A stretch of DNA of 64,000 nt from Siphonodentalium dalli (GCA_032622095.1 CP136068.1:155211151-155275150), one strand, 5' to 3'; positions 1-12,167 are shown, numbered from the stretch's first letter. The notes: generated by a model not told the origin, from the sequence alone. Numbers and translations: made by a program.

Positions 1-600
1 ATTATATACTGTTTTGGGGACGAAACATGGACGCTTTTTATTATCTACTGTTTTGGGGGGCGAAACATGGACGTTCTTTATTATCTACTGTTTGTGGGTG
101 ACACATGGACGCTCTTTATTATCTACTGTTTGGGGGAAACATGGACGCTCTTTATTGTCTATTGTTGGGGGGGGCGAAACATGGACGCTCTTTATTAACT
201 ACTGTTTTGGGGGCGAAACATGGACGCTCTTTATTATCTACTGTTTTGGGGGGGGGGGTAAACATGGACGCTCTTTATTATCTACTGTTTGGGGCGAAAC
301 AAGGACGCTCTTTATTAACTACTGCTTCGTGGCGGTAAAAATGGCCGCTCTTTATTAACTACTGCTTTGGGAGGGGGGGGGTAAATATGGATGCTCTTTA
401 TTAACTACTGCTTTGGGGCGGTAAACATGGACGATCTTTATTAACTACTGCTTGGGGGGGTAAACATGGACGCTCTTTATTAACTACTGCTTTGGGGTGG
501 TAAACATGGACGCTCTTTATTAACTACTGCTTTGGGGGGGGAGTAAACATGGACGCTCTTTATTAACTACTGCTTTTGGGGGCCAACACATAGACGCTCT
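1..600. repeat. G-rich minisatellite, ~40-bp unit
   Basis: About fifteen imperfect copies of a unit containing AACATGGACGCTCTTTATTA and CTACTG, followed by a run of 4-11 G that varies between copies. The array runs off the left edge of the window. The left breakpoint of the 7.5-kb duplication lies inside it (near 307). Long open frames here come only from the repeat period and are not genes. Confidence 0.95.
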
Positions 601-667
601 CTAGTATATACTGCTTTATATCGTGACAGCGGGTAGTCATTTTAAAGACGGGATGTGTCCTACTGAA

Positions 668-965
668 TTAATTACGTAGTTGTGTGATAACGTGCATGAC
701 GTTTGAGAAATATGCATGAGGCGCCCACTTGACACTATTAGTGATGTAGTTTTGCGATAACATCCATGCCATTTGTTTTGTTTTAGAAATAGGCATTTAG
801 ATGACGCACCACCAATGTCTTGGCAGTATGAATGATGTAGTTGTGCGATAACTTGCATTACTTTTGAGAATTAAGCATTTTAAATGAGGCACCTCTTCAC
901 ATTATTAGTGACACAGTTGTGCGACAACTTTTATGTCATGTTTCTATTAAAAAACACATTTTAAA
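668..965. repeat. Short degenerate tandem repeat around GTGCGATAAC
   Basis: Three to four imperfect copies, 70-90 bases apart, of a unit with GTAGTTGTGCGATAACTT and AAATGAGGCACC. Related units reappear at 1925-2050 in the first EGF intron, and both regions recur at +7476. It looks like an intronic minisatellite or the edge of an old repeat. Confidence 0.75.
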
Positions 966-1357
966 TTAGGTCCCCAGATATGCCCCTATAAGGTGCAGGA
1001 GATAAACACATTTTCCTTGCTTTTTAATTGGTAGAGGAGAACTCCCTCGATCTAGAGTAGATACCATGTCCGAAACGGCACTGATCTTTTGAACCCCCGC
1101 ATTATGCATAATTTGTGGTGGTATATAACATGGTAACTTGTCAGTATAATAAAATGGATTTTCAACATATAATATAATATAGTGGATTTTAAACATATAA
1201 TATAATATTATGGATTGTCCACATATTGTTCCAATGAAAAATATCCAAAAACAACTGTTTTACAGTATCGTATTTTAATTTCTTTTATCGAGAATGGATT
1301 TCATCCGTTATAATTCAATGAACTTGAGCTTGTGAAAATTTCGTCTTCTATTTTTAG

Positions 1358-1471
1358 ACATAGATGAGTGTGTGTCGACTCCCTGTCAAAATGGCGGCAC
1401 ATGCAATGACGTCATTAACGGATATACGTGTGCCTGCACAGCCGGCTTTCAAGGGGTACATTGTGAAACAG
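1358..1471 (+). CDS. EGF-like exon 1 (copy 1), internal exon
   Basis: A 114-bp internal exon bounded by a TTTTTAG acceptor and a CAG/GTACAG donor, both in phase 1. It encodes one complete EGF domain with six cysteines. The IDEC start is the calcium-binding signature. CVSTPC fits the O-glucose site C-x-S-x-P-C, CQNGGTC fits the O-fucose site, and [12 protein letters not shown] fits the Asp/Asn hydroxylation consensus. These are features of Notch-type EGF repeats in extracellular proteins. Because the exon is phase-symmetric it can be added or skipped without a frameshift. The host gene is not identifiable from this exon. The phases and splice sites are read directly; glycosylation and calcium binding are inferred from family consensus. 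Confidence 0.87.
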
Positions 1472-2579
1472 GTACAGCACACACAACAACCTCAAGTTTA
1501 AGATTCAGTCGCGATTCTAGACCATAATCTACGTCTGTTTTATTCAGATTCTTCTGTTTAAAAAAAAACACATTTGGCGTAAGAAACGCCGCATGAAAGA
1601 CACTGCTTTGTGTTATATCGAATTGTTTATCCATTTCATATATAGTTTCAATTTCTTCAGAGGGACACCAATAATTATTTGTGAAGTTTTCAATAACAAA
1701 GTGGCGTTGTTTTGTATTTTTAAGTCTAGTGCATGTCGCATTTTGTTTCCAATTTGGTTTCAATTGAAATGTATTCCGGGTGTCAAGCATATCATAATTA
1801 ATTCCTGGTAATATTTTAGTGTATAATATAAAACCTTTGAAACGAGAAGTTCCACGCAAAAATGACACCAAATTTCACTCATACTCCATGAAATGAAAGT
1901 AAATCAACATCCATTACGAAAATAATGACGCAGTTGTGCGATAACTTGCATTACATTTGCGAAATACTCATTTTAAATGAGGCACCCATTTGACACTATT
2001 AGTGACGTAGTTGTGCGATAACTTTTATGCCATTTCTGTTTTAGAAATAAATGTTTTAGATGATGCACCATATATGGGCCTATAAAATGCAGGAGATAAA
2101 CACATTGTCCCTGCTTTGTAATGGGTAGAGGGGAACTCCACCGGTCTAGAGTTGATGCAGTGACAGAAACGGGCTCTGATCTTTTGATCCCCCGCATTAT
2201 GCATACTTTGGGGTGGCATATAACACGGTTGCATGTCAGTTCAGTCCATCCAATGAATTCAATCAAAGAGATAACATTAATTCAATTGTGTCCGCTTTTG
2301 CCGTGTTCAGACATGACTATTTTCTGTGTGCTATATCTCCAACAACAACAAACCGTGGGGTGAAGGAGAAGATCACTCGATCTTTTCGACCATCCCGGGC
2401 GCTTCGCGCCCATCTACTCACTCACTTCAGTCCATTGTAAAGGATTTCCACATTTTGTTCCAATGACAAATAAAAAAATAACAAGAGTATCCTATTTGAA
2501 TTTCTTTTGTCGAGTATGGATTGCATCCGTTATAATTCCATGAACTGGAGCATGTGAAATTTTCGTCCTCTATTTTTAG

Positions 2580-2693
2580 ATACAGATGAGTGTGTGTCGA
2601 CTCCCTGTCAAAATGGCGGAACATGTAATGACACCATTAACGGATATATGTGTACCTGCGCAGCCGGCTTTCAAGGGGTACATTGTGAAACAG
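2580..2693 (+). CDS. EGF-like exon 2 (copy 1)
   Basis: A 114-bp phase 1-1 exon after ATTTTTAG and before GTACATT. It encodes [15 protein letters not shown], then [11 protein letters not shown] and [11 protein letters not shown], with all six cysteines and the calcium-binding and hydroxylation motifs. It differs from its neighbours by Val-to-Thr in the central loop and by YMCTC instead of YTCAC. The duplicate at 10056-10169 changes the conserved Gly of GFxGxxC to Trp. Confidence 0.87.
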
Positions 2694-3162
2694 GTACATT
2701 ACATAGAGCAGCCTCAAGTTAAACATTCATTCGCGATTCTAAACCAAATTTTACGAAACACATAATTTATCTTTTGTATTCAGATTCTTCTGTAAAACAT
2801 AACACATCTGGCATAAGAAACGCCGCATAAAAAGAGACTGTTTTGTTTTATATTGAATAGTTTATCCATTACAGATATAGTTTCAACATCTTCAGAGAGA
2901 CACCAATAAGTGGCGTTGTTTTGTATTTTTAAGTCCAGTGCATGTCGCATTTGGTTTCCAATTTGGTTTCAATTAAAATTTATTCCGGTTTTCATGCATG
3001 TCAGTAATACTTCTTAAGATTGTGTATAATTAAACACCTTTAAAAGTTCCACGCAAAAATGACACCAACTTGTACACCTATTCCATGAAATGCAAGTAAA
3101 ACAACATCCATTACGAACATAAGTTACAAGTTTTATAGAACATATTGCTTCTATTTTGGTAG

Positions 3163-3276
3163 ACACAGACGAGTGTGCGTCGACTCCCTGTCAAAATGGC
3201 GGCACATGCAATGACGTCATTGACGGATATACGTGTGCCTGCGCAGCCGGCTTTCAAGGGGTACATTGTGAAACAG
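3163..3276 (+). CDS. EGF-like exon 3 (copy 1)
   Basis: A 114-bp phase 1-1 exon with a TTTTGGTAG acceptor and CAG/GTACAG donor. It encodes [26 protein letters not shown] and [11 protein letters not shown]. Six cysteines, C-A-S-T-P-C (O-glucose consensus) and C-x-D-xxxx-Y-x-C-x-C are present. It is closest to exon 4 in both exon and intron, which marks these two as the youngest duplicates in the set. Confidence 0.88.
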
Positions 3277-3740
3277 GTACAGTACATAGAGCAGCCTCGG
3301 GATTAAGATTCGTTCGCGATTCTAGACCAAATTTTACGAAACACGTTTGTCTTTTTTATTCAAATTCTTCTGCTTAAAATAACACATTTGGCACAAGAAA
3401 CACCGCATGAAAGACACTGTTTTTTTTATATTGAATTGTTTATCCATTACAAATATAGTTTCAACTTCTTCAGGGAGACACCAATAAGTGGCGTTGTTTT
3501 GTATTTTTAAGTACAGTGCATGTCTCATTTGGTTTTCAAATTGGTTTCAATTAAAATTTATTCTGGTTTTCTTGCATGTCAGAAATACTTCTTAAGATTG
3601 TGTATAATTAAACACCTTTAAAAGTTCCACGCAAAAATGACACCAACTTGTACAAATACTCCATGGAAGGGAAGTAAAACAACATCCATTACGAACATAA
3701 GTTCCAGGTTTTATAGAACATACTGCTTCTATTTTGGTAG

Positions 3741-3854
3741 ACACAGACGAGTGTGCGTCGACTCCCTGTCAAAATGGCGGCACATGCAGTGACGTCATCG
3801 ACGGATACACATGTGCCTGCGCAGCCGGCTTTCAAGGGGTACATTGTGAAACAG
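3741..3854 (+). CDS. EGF-like exon 4 (copy 1)
   Basis: A 114-bp phase 1-1 exon, the last EGF unit of this copy. It reads [26 protein letters not shown] and [11 protein letters not shown]. Changes against exon 3 are mostly synonymous (GTCATCGACGGATACACATG against GTCATTGACGGATATACGTG) plus Asn to Ser, the pattern expected of a coding exon under constraint. Its phase-1 donor fits the phase-1 acceptor proposed at 6894. Confidence 0.88.
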
Positions 3855-4299
3855 GTACAGTACATAAAGCAGCTTCAAGATTAAGATTCATTCGCGATTC
3901 TAGACCAAATTTTACGAAACTCGTTTGCCTTTTTTATTCAGATCCTTCTGTTAAAAATAACACATAATGCATAAGAAAGGCCGCACGAAAGACACTGTTT
4001 TATTTTATATTGAATTGTTTATCCGTTACAGATATAGTTTCAACTTCCGAGAGACACCAATAAGTGGTGTTGTGTTGTATGTTTTAAGTCCAGTGCATGT
4101 CTCCTTTGGTTTTCAATTTGGTTTTAATTAAACTTTATTCCGGTTTTCATGCATGTCAGAAATACTTAAGATTATATTGTATAATTGTACACCTTTGAAC
4201 GTTCCACGCAAAAATGACACCAAATTGCACACCTATTCCATGAAATGCAAGAAAATCAACATCCCTTACGAACATTAGTTTCCGGTTTTATGGAACTTA

Positions 4300-4690
4300 C
4301 ATTTGTACTCCTACCCATGGCAATACAGCCACACAAGGTACACCTGTTGATCCCACCCATGACCATTCAGTCACCCCATATATTAATAAACAGACATATG
4401 ACCATGTATGTACTCTCGTTATTTACATAAACCACAACAATACCCATTGAGCCACATTGTGTACACATGTACTGAGTAGTCATAACCATACAATCATACA
4501 GTCACTCCATGTATACATATTCACCTCACACATGACCATACACTCACTCCTTGCATACATATACATCTCACAATGCCCACCCTTTCATGACTATATTGCT
4601 AATCATGTACACCTATTTAAATCATTCATGACCATACATTAACTCATTTTATACATATTCACCCCACCTATGAGTCTATGACCACACAGT
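4300..4690. repeat. Degenerate repeat around CATGACCAT(A/T)CA
   Basis: Six or so imperfect units of about 50-60 bases with CCATGACCATTCAGTCA, TACATATTCACC and related words. It lies in the intron after EGF exon 4 and recurs at 11777-12167. No coding signal is seen. Confidence 0.7.
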
Positions 4691-4699
4691 AACTCCCTG

Positions 4700-6893
4700 G
4701 TTGCCATCTTGACCTCCATTCTATATCGTGTTGATCAAATTTAGTTCCATTTCAAAGTTCTGCCCATTTATTAAAAAAATATAGCTAGTAATCCAAATAG
4801 GTTCTCGAAAATAACCAGATAAGGCAACTTTAAAATTAATTTGTTATGTCCCATAATGAAATGAGACAACCAGAATAGAACATTTAGTTATCAGTTGATT
4901 ATCTAACATGTAAAATAACCAAGTTAGTCACAATTTGCTACATTTTCGGAAACGCAGAGAATAATGTTCGAGATATGTGTAAAACAAAATGGTTGCCATT
5001 TTGGAAGCCTTATACATGTATGGTCCACATTCGAGAAAAGTGAATTAAGCTAGGTGGGTAAAGTTTCAGCAGAAGTTCGAGAATCAGCAAAAGTTAGTTG
5101 ATCTACACTCAAAAAGAGCCAATATGATAGCAAAACAATGGAGACTTGCAACCGTTGCCAAATCAACCACTTCCAGTGTAGCACTTTATGGATGGACGGC
5201 CAATAGACAGCCTGCGTTGTTTGAACCACGTTGTTGCACAGACATTCCATTGACTGATACCATCACATTTGACAGTGACAGTGAAGATGAGATTACATAA
5301 TCCGTGGGCAGAACAATTGCATTTCATGTCCGATATTGGGGAAGAATTTGTGCGTATTGTTGTGCATGTTGTGCAGCTGTATCCATAAAACTGACAAAGT
5401 CACGGGAAATTTTAGCCAATTTACACCAAAAAAAATCAAATATTTAAACAAAATAGACTCTACCATAACATAAACCTCCTCAGATACAGGCTAATTCCAT
5501 GATATACATGTATGATACGACTCTTAATTGGTTAACAAAACGGAATGAAAACGGGCTATTCTGACTTGACAGGTATTTTCAGATATAAAATCAGTTTTAG
5601 GGGAGGGTTAAGTTTTTGGAAATATCTCGGCTTGTTGTATATCATTGCTTGTGATGTTGATATTTATAAATCAGGTACCGGTATATAACGCTGAAACGTT
5701 TGATGCACCAACGACAATCAATATTACCACACGTTACAAGTTACACACACGTATGTCTGATCCTGTCTATTAACTGACCATTGGGTTGTGTTTATTCGAG
5801 TCGAATTCCTTCATTATATTGCACCAAACAATCTTTATAGAATTAATAAAATTGAATAATCCCAGTTTCTACCTGACACAATCGTCAATCTGACATGGTT
5901 TCATTTCAGATTGAGGTTTGTGCCAGCTAAAAAACCCGGGCTACTATTTGAAGTGTGGTTATCCAGAGATTATCGCAGATAGAACTTACAAGTTTGAGAA
6001 GGTTTTATTGTGCCGCAGTGTCCTATCTACTAGGGCATTCTGATCCGCACATAATCTGACCATTCTGTGTGCAAATGGTTCTATCTGCAAACACATTTTT
6101 ACATATTACGTCGTGAATCTGTTTTGTTGGGCCATGAAACCTCGCATGTACATACAGTCCGATCATGGGCACAATATATAACTTCCGCGCATATAACAAA
6201 TGGGTTTTAGTACGAAATTCCGGTGCTCAAAATTTCAATGTCGATTTTCTCTAAAATGGAGTAATGGTAGTTAGAACCTTCTGGTTCTCACGCGACGAGC
6301 TGCTGGCAACAATTGGTTAACTATTGAAAGTGGTGATCTGATAAAAATAATTTCTTAGGCTCCAATTTAGCACACCACCCTGTAACTACTAAATAGGTTA
6401 CTAATCATGGAATATTCCCTTATGGTCCAGAAGCCAAACAGTCTGATAACAATCCCAGCTACACAAAGTGAACCCTAATCGACCCATAAAGTGTCATATT
6501 CTGGACAGCATTGCTGAGCAGGTAAATCTACCATTTGTAAACAAGTGGTTCTGAGTAATTTTGAACCCTTGGTAAATATGAATATATGTTTTAGTGTTCA
6601 TCATTATTCACATTGTTAAGTACACATTCCCATATTTTGTTCTTAGATATGGACTTTGTGTATTTTTTAATTTGGTTTGAACAAAATAATTTTTAAAACC
6701 TCTATACAAGTTCACATTTTGTTTTTCTAAGATAAGCCATCATGAATTATACTCTTAATATTGTGCATCCATTTGTTTGGTTACTGTGCTTACTATTATA
6801 AATGAACATAATCCTTTATTTTTACTCCATCAATTTTGGGGGTAAATGGGTTGACAAAGCCCTTAACGTATCGAATGCTCATTCCATTGCCAG
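4700..6893. other. Intron, nothing recognised
   Basis: AT-rich sequence between EGF exon 4 and the next exon. I see no exon with convincing splice sites, no RNA gene and no recognised mobile element. The equivalent stretch in copy 2 is 12177-14370. Confidence 0.6.
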
Positions 6894-7057
6894 CTGGCGG
6901 ATCACAAATGGTATTTATGGCCGAGAAAGAGACAGGGATTGATATACTGGACATGTGGAAGAACGAGACACTAGTTTGTCCAGGCAGCCCTGCGTGCAGC
7001 AGCAGTTTATACAGAAGTGATCTCGTTAACAACTGGGGATCAGTTGCCCCTACACAG
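6894..7057 (+). CDS. Ectodomain-module exon 1 (copy 1)
   Basis: The proposed exon runs from ATTCCATTGCCAG/CTGGCGG (phase 1) to CTACACAG/GTAGGAAT (phase 0), 164 bp. It encodes GGSQMVFMAEKETGIDILD, then MWKNETLVCPGSPACSSSLY and RSDLVNNWGSVAPTQ. A hydrophobic strand, a CPGSPAC pair and an NNW-containing helix are visible. The phase-1 entry matches the EGF exons upstream, and the phase-0 exit matches the exon at 19938. An upstream acceptor at 6860 would also stay open but would be phase 0 and would not join the EGF exons. I recognise the overall pattern from uncharacterised invertebrate extracellular proteins but cannot name the family. Confidence 0.68.
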
Positions 7058-7780
7058 GTAGGAATGCATGCATATTGTCATTTTGCTAAATTTCGTCGGT
7101 GGGCTTCTAACAGGTCGTACCTGCCATTTGGGGCGAAACTTTTTATTGAATTTTCGGAATCGATGGGTTCGATTACATAAGTTCATCAGATAACCGTTCC
7201 TGATAGGATAATTCTGATGGGATTGTTTTGAAGAATGGACGAAGGCGTATCCTCCTTATTCCGTTATCCTGAGTGACAGAGACCAGCGAAGCCGCCGAAA
7301 TCGTCAAAACTAAAATGTCGTATAGACAATATTTCAACTTTTTACTTCTAACGTATTGTATAACACCACCAAATCATGTTTTCGCGTCAGAAGATAATTG
7401 AATATGAAACTGCATCTATTATACGTACAACAACTGTGATATCAAGTGTTATTGTGCAAAGTTATTGCAAATACCAATTCTAGTTCCAGAGATATATGGT
7501 TGCCTGGACAATTTGATTTTCCTGAGGTACGACCTTCTAGAAGCCCACCTAATCAGTTGACATTACTATTCCATAGTATACACATATAGACTGCCTTGGT
7601 GGAATAGCGAATTATTTCCGCCGATGTGGTGTCTTTCAACCAGCGAACCGTTATGCTTTGTGTGGACTGCTTGCTTTTCCAGAAGAAACAATCGACGTTT
7701 ATTACAAATGAGAAAATTATGGTCTCTCGCCAACTGTGACGTTAGCAGGCGGTTAATAGTTCGAAGAGTATATATAGCCG
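7058..7780. other. Intron and duplication end, nothing recognised
   Basis: No coding or RNA signal is seen from the donor to the duplication junction. It contains a TATATATAGCC stretch at the exact right breakpoint. The equivalent stretch in copy 2 is 14535-15257. Confidence 0.6.
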
Positions 7781-8090
7781 CTCTTTATTAACTACTGCTT
7801 CGTGGCGGTAAAAATGGCCGCTCTTTATTAACTACTGCTTTGGGAGGGGGGGGGGGGTAAATATGGATGCTCTTTATTAACTACTGCTTTGGGGCGGTAA
7901 ACATGGACGATCTTTATTAACTACTGCTTGGGGGGGTAAACATGGACGCTCTTTATTAACTACTGCTTTGGGGTGGTAAACATGGACGCTCTTTATTAAC
8001 TACTGCTTTGGGGGGGGAGTAAACATGGACGCTCTTTATTAACTACTGCTTTTGGGGGCCAACACATAGACGCTCTCTAGTATATACTGC
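7781..8090. repeat. G-rich minisatellite, shorter array
   Basis: About seven copies of the ~40-bp unit found at 1-600, brought here by the tandem duplication. One G run is three bases longer than in copy 1, consistent with slippage. Confidence 0.95.
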
Positions 8091-8833
8091 TTTATATCGT
8101 GACAGCGGGTAGTCATTTTAAAGACGGGATGTGTCCTACTGAATTAATTACGTAGTTGTGTGATAACGTGCATGACGTTTGAGAAATATGCATGAGGCGC
8201 CCACTTGACACTATTAGTGATGTAGTTTTGCGATAACATCCATGCCATTTGTTTTGTTTTAGAAATAGGCATTTAGATGACGCACCACCAATGTCTTGGC
8301 AGTATGAATGATGTAGTTGTGCGATAACTTGCATTACTTTTGAGAATTAAGCATTTTAAATGAGGCACCTCTTCACATTATTAGTGACACAGTTGTGCGA
8401 CAACTTTTATGTCATGTTTCTATTAAAAAACACATTTTAAATTAGGTCCCCAGATATGCCCCTATAAGGTGCAGGAGATAAACACATTTTCCTTGCTTTT
8501 TAATTGGTAGAGGAGAACTCCCTCGATCTAGAGTAGATACCATGTCCGAAACGGCACTGATTTTTTGAACCCCCGCATTATGCATAATTTGTGGTGGTAT
8601 ATAACATGGTAACTTGTCAGTATAATAAAATGGATTTTCAACATATAATATAATATAGTGGATTTTAAACATATAATATAATATTATGGATTGTCCACAT
8701 ATTGTTCCAATGAAAAATATCCAAAAACAACTGTTTTACAGTATCGTATTTTAATTTCTTTTATCGAGAATGGATTTCATCCGTTATAATTCAATGAACT
8801 TGAGCTTGTGAAAATTTCGTCTTCTATTTTTAG

Positions 8834-8947
8834 ACATAGATGAGTGTGTGTCGACTCCCTGTCAAAATGGCGGCACATGCAATGACGTCATTAACGGATA
8901 TACGTGTGCCTGCACAGCCGGCTTTCAAGGGGTACATTGTGAAACAG
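8834..8947 (+). CDS. EGF-like exon 1 (copy 2)
   Basis: Duplicate of the exon at 1358-1471 with identical splice sites and the same phase 1-1. Nothing in the exon is broken. It could be spliced after the phase-1 donor of EGF exon 4 of copy 1 only if the exon at 6894-7057 were skipped. Confidence 0.85.
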
Positions 8948-10055
8948 GTACAGCACACACAACAACCTCAAGTTTAAGATTCAGTCGCGATTCTAGACCA
9001 TAATCTACGTCTGTTTTATTCAGATTCTTCTGTTAAAAAAAAAACACATTTGGCGTAAGAAACGCCGCATGAAAGACACTGCTTTGTGTTATATCGAATT
9101 GTTTATCCATTTCATATATAGTTTCAATTTCTTCAGAGGGACACCAATAATTATTTGTGAAGTTTTCAATAACAAAGTGGCGTTGTTTTGTATTTTTAAG
9201 TCTAGTGCATGTCGCATTTTGTTTCCAATTTGGTTTCAATTGAAATGTATTCCGGGTGTCAAGCATATCATAATTAATTCCTGGTAATATTTTAGTGTAT
9301 AATATAAAACCTTTGAAACGAGAAGTTCCACGCAAAAATGACACCAAATTTCACTCATACTCCATGAAATGAAAGTAAATCAACATCCATTACGAAAATA
9401 ATGACGCAGTTGTGCGATAACTTGCATTACATTTGCGAAATACTCATTTTAAATGAGGCACCCATTTGACACTATTAGTGACGTAGTTGTGCGATAACTT
9501 TTATGCCATTTCTGTTTTAGAAATAAATGTTTTAGATGATGCACCATATATGGGCCTATAAAATGCAGGAGATAAACACATTGTCCCTGCTTTGTAATGG
9601 GTAGAGGGGAACTCCACCGGTCTAGAGTTGATGCAGTGACAGAAACGGGCTCTGATCTTTTGATCCCCCGCATTATGCATACTTTGGGGTGGCATATAAC
9701 ACGGTTGCATGTCAGTTCAGTCCATCCAATGAATTCAATCAAAGAGATAACATTAATTCAATTGTGTCCGCTTTTGCCGTGTTCAGACATGACTATTTTC
9801 TGTGTGCTATATCTCCAACAACAACAAACCGTGGGGTGAAGGAGAAGATCACTCGATCTTTTCGACCATCCCGGGCGCTTCGCGCCCATCTACTCACTCA
9901 CTTCAGTCCATTGTAAAGGATTTCCACATTTTGTTCCAATGACAAATAAAAAAATAACAAGAGTATCCTATTTGAATTTCTTTTGTCGAGTATGGATTGC
10001 ATCCGTTATAATTCCATGAACTGGAGCATGTGAAATTTTCGTCCTCTATTTTTAG

Positions 10056-10169
10056 ATACAGATGAGTGTGTGTCGACTCCCTGTCAAAATGGCGGAACAT
10101 GTAATGACACCATTAACGGATATATGTGTACCTGCGCAGCCGGCTTTCAATGGGTACATTGTGAAACAG
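10056..10169 (+). CDS. EGF-like exon 2 (copy 2), Gly-to-Trp change
   Basis: Duplicate of 2580-2693. One base change (GGG to TGG at 10150) turns FQGVHC into FQWVHC. That Gly belongs to the G-F-x-G-x-x-C turn before cysteine 6, which is strongly conserved in EGF domains, so the domain may fold less well. All cysteines and splice sites remain. Confidence 0.83.
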
Positions 10170-10638
10170 GTACATTACATAGAGCAGCCTCAAGTTAAAC
10201 ATTCATTCGCGATTCTAAACCAAATTTTACGAAACACATAATTTATCTTTTGTATTCAGATTCTTCTGTAAAACATAACACATCTGGCATAAGAAACGCC
10301 GCATAAAAAGAGACTGTTTTGTTTTATATTGAATAGTTTATCCATTACAGATATAGTTTCAACATCTTCAGAGAGACACCAATAAGTGGCGTTGTTTTGT
10401 ATTTTTAAGTCCAGTGCATGTCGCATTTGGTTTCCAATTTGGTTTCAATTAAAATTTATTCCGGTTTTCATGCATGTCAGTAATACTTCTTAAGATTGTG
10501 TATAATTAAACACCTTTAAAAGTTCCACGCAAAAATGACACCAACTTGTACACCTATTCCATGAAATGCAAGTAAAACAACATCCATTACGAACATAAGT
10601 TACAAGTTTTATAGAACATATTGCTTCTATTTTGGTAG

Positions 10639-10752
10639 ACACAGACGAGTGTGCGTCGACTCCCTGTCAAAATGGCGGCACATGCAATGACGTCATTGAC
10701 GGATATACGTGTGCCTGCGCAGCCGGCTTTCAAGGGGTACATTGTGAAACAG
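10639..10752 (+). CDS. EGF-like exon 3 (copy 2)
   Basis: Duplicate of 3163-3276, with the same protein sequence, phases and splice sites. The following intron differs from copy 1 by a homopolymer T length near 10895 and a base at 10991. Confidence 0.85.
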
Positions 10753-11217
10753 GTACAGTACATAGAGCAGCCTCGGGATTAAGATTCGTTCGCGATTCTA
10801 GACCAAATTTTACGAAACACGTTTGTCTTTTTTATTCAAATTCTTCTGCTTAAAATAACACATTTGGCACAAGAAACACCGCATGAAAGACACTGTTTTT
10901 TTTTATATTGAATTGTTTATCCATTACAAATATAGTTTCAACTTCTTCAGGGAGACACCAATAAGTGGCGTTGTTTTGTATTTTTAAGTCCAGTGCATGT
11001 CTCATTTGGTTTTCAAATTGGTTTCAATTAAAATTTATTCTGGTTTTCTTGCATGTCAGAAATACTTCTTAAGATTGTGTATAATTAAACACCTTTAAAA
11101 GTTCCACGCAAAAATGACACCAACTTGTACAAATACTCCATGGAAGGGAAGTAAAACAACATCCATTACGAACATAAGTTCCAGGTTTTATAGAACATAC
11201 TGCTTCTATTTTGGTAG

Positions 11218-11331
11218 ACACAGACGAGTGTGCGTCGACTCCCTGTCAAAATGGCGGCACATGCAGTGACGTCATCGACGGATACACATGTGCCTGCGCA
11301 GCCGGCTTTCAAGGGGTACATTGTGAAACAG
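11218..11331 (+). CDS. EGF-like exon 4 (copy 2)
   Basis: Duplicate of 3741-3854 with unchanged protein and splice sites. Its phase-1 donor is compatible with the exon at 14371, the next exon downstream. Confidence 0.85.
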
Positions 11332-11776
11332 GTACAGTACATAAAGCAGCTTCAAGATTAAGATTCATTCGCGATTCTAGACCAAATTTTACGAAACTCG
11401 TTTGCCTTTTTTATTCAGATCCTTCTGTTAAAAATAACACATAATGCATAAGAAAGGCCGCACGAAAGACACTGTTTTATTTTATATTGAATTGTTTATC
11501 CGTTACAGATATAGTTTCAACTTCCGAGAGACACCAATAAGTGGTGTTGTGTTGTATGTTTTAAGTCCAGTGCATGTCTCCTTTGGTTTTCAATTTGGTT
11601 TTAATTAAACTTTATTCCGGTTTTCATGCATGTCAGAAATACTTAAGATTATATTGTATAATTGTACACCTTTGAACGTTCCACGCAAAAATGACACCAA
11701 ATTGCACACCTATTCCATGAAATGCAAGAAAATCAACATCCCTTACGAACATTAGTTTCCGGTTTTATGGAACTTA

Positions 11777-12167
11777 CATTTGTACTCCTACCCATGGCAA
11801 TACAGCCACACAAGGTACACCTGTTGATCCCACCCATGACCATTCAGTCACCCCATATATTAATAAACAGACATATGACCATGTATGTACTCTCGTTATT
11901 TACATAAACCACAACAATACCCATTGAGCCACATTGTGTACACATGTACTGAGTAGTCATAACCATACAATCATACAGTCACTCCATGTATACATATTCA
12001 CCTCACACATGACCATACACTCACTCCTTGCATACATATACATCTCACAATGCCCACCCTTTCATGACTATATTGCTAATCATGTACACCTATTTAAATC
12101 ATTCATGACCATACATTAACTCATTTTATACATATTCACCCCACCTATGAGTCTATGACCACACAGT
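11777..12167. repeat. Degenerate CATGACCATACA repeat, copy 2
   Basis: Copy of 4300-4690 inside the second copy of the 7.5-kb duplication. Confidence 0.7.

Larger units (their letters stand above)
1358..4230 (+). repeat. Tandem exon-plus-intron amplification (EGF units), copy 1
   Basis: The EGF exons at 1358, 2580, 3163 and 3741 are each followed by homologous intron sequence sharing motifs such as GCGATTCTAGACC, AACACATTTGGC and AAAAATGACACCAA. Exons 2-3 and 3-4 are 583 and 578 bases apart. The first spacing is 1222 because extra sequence, itself shared with the region upstream of exon 1, sits in that intron. The gene therefore grew by duplicating whole exon-intron units. The set recurs at 8834-11700. 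Confidence 0.9.
307..7780. repeat. 7.5-kb tandem duplication, copy 1
   Basis: This block recurs head-to-tail at 7781-15257 with a constant offset of 7476-7477 bases. It carries the minisatellite tail, four EGF exons and one further exon. Differences seen are few: single-base changes (for example at 2670, 4850, 5137 and 5251) and homopolymer lengths. The left edge is within the minisatellite and the right edge is at TATATAGCCG. The junction shows only a 2-base overlap (CG). Confidence 0.96.

Noticed and set aside
14-358. Open frames of up to 114 codons at the left edge
   Set aside because: They follow the minisatellite period and contain only its repeated words; no independent coding signal.
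1449-1871. Minus-strand 140-codon frame over EGF exon 1 and its intron
   Set aside because: It runs antisense across a well-supported exon and its splice donor and has no domain signature.
6860-6893. Upstream acceptor extending module exon 1
   Set aside because: It would be phase 0 and cannot join the phase-1 EGF exons; the pyrimidine tract is weaker than at 6894.
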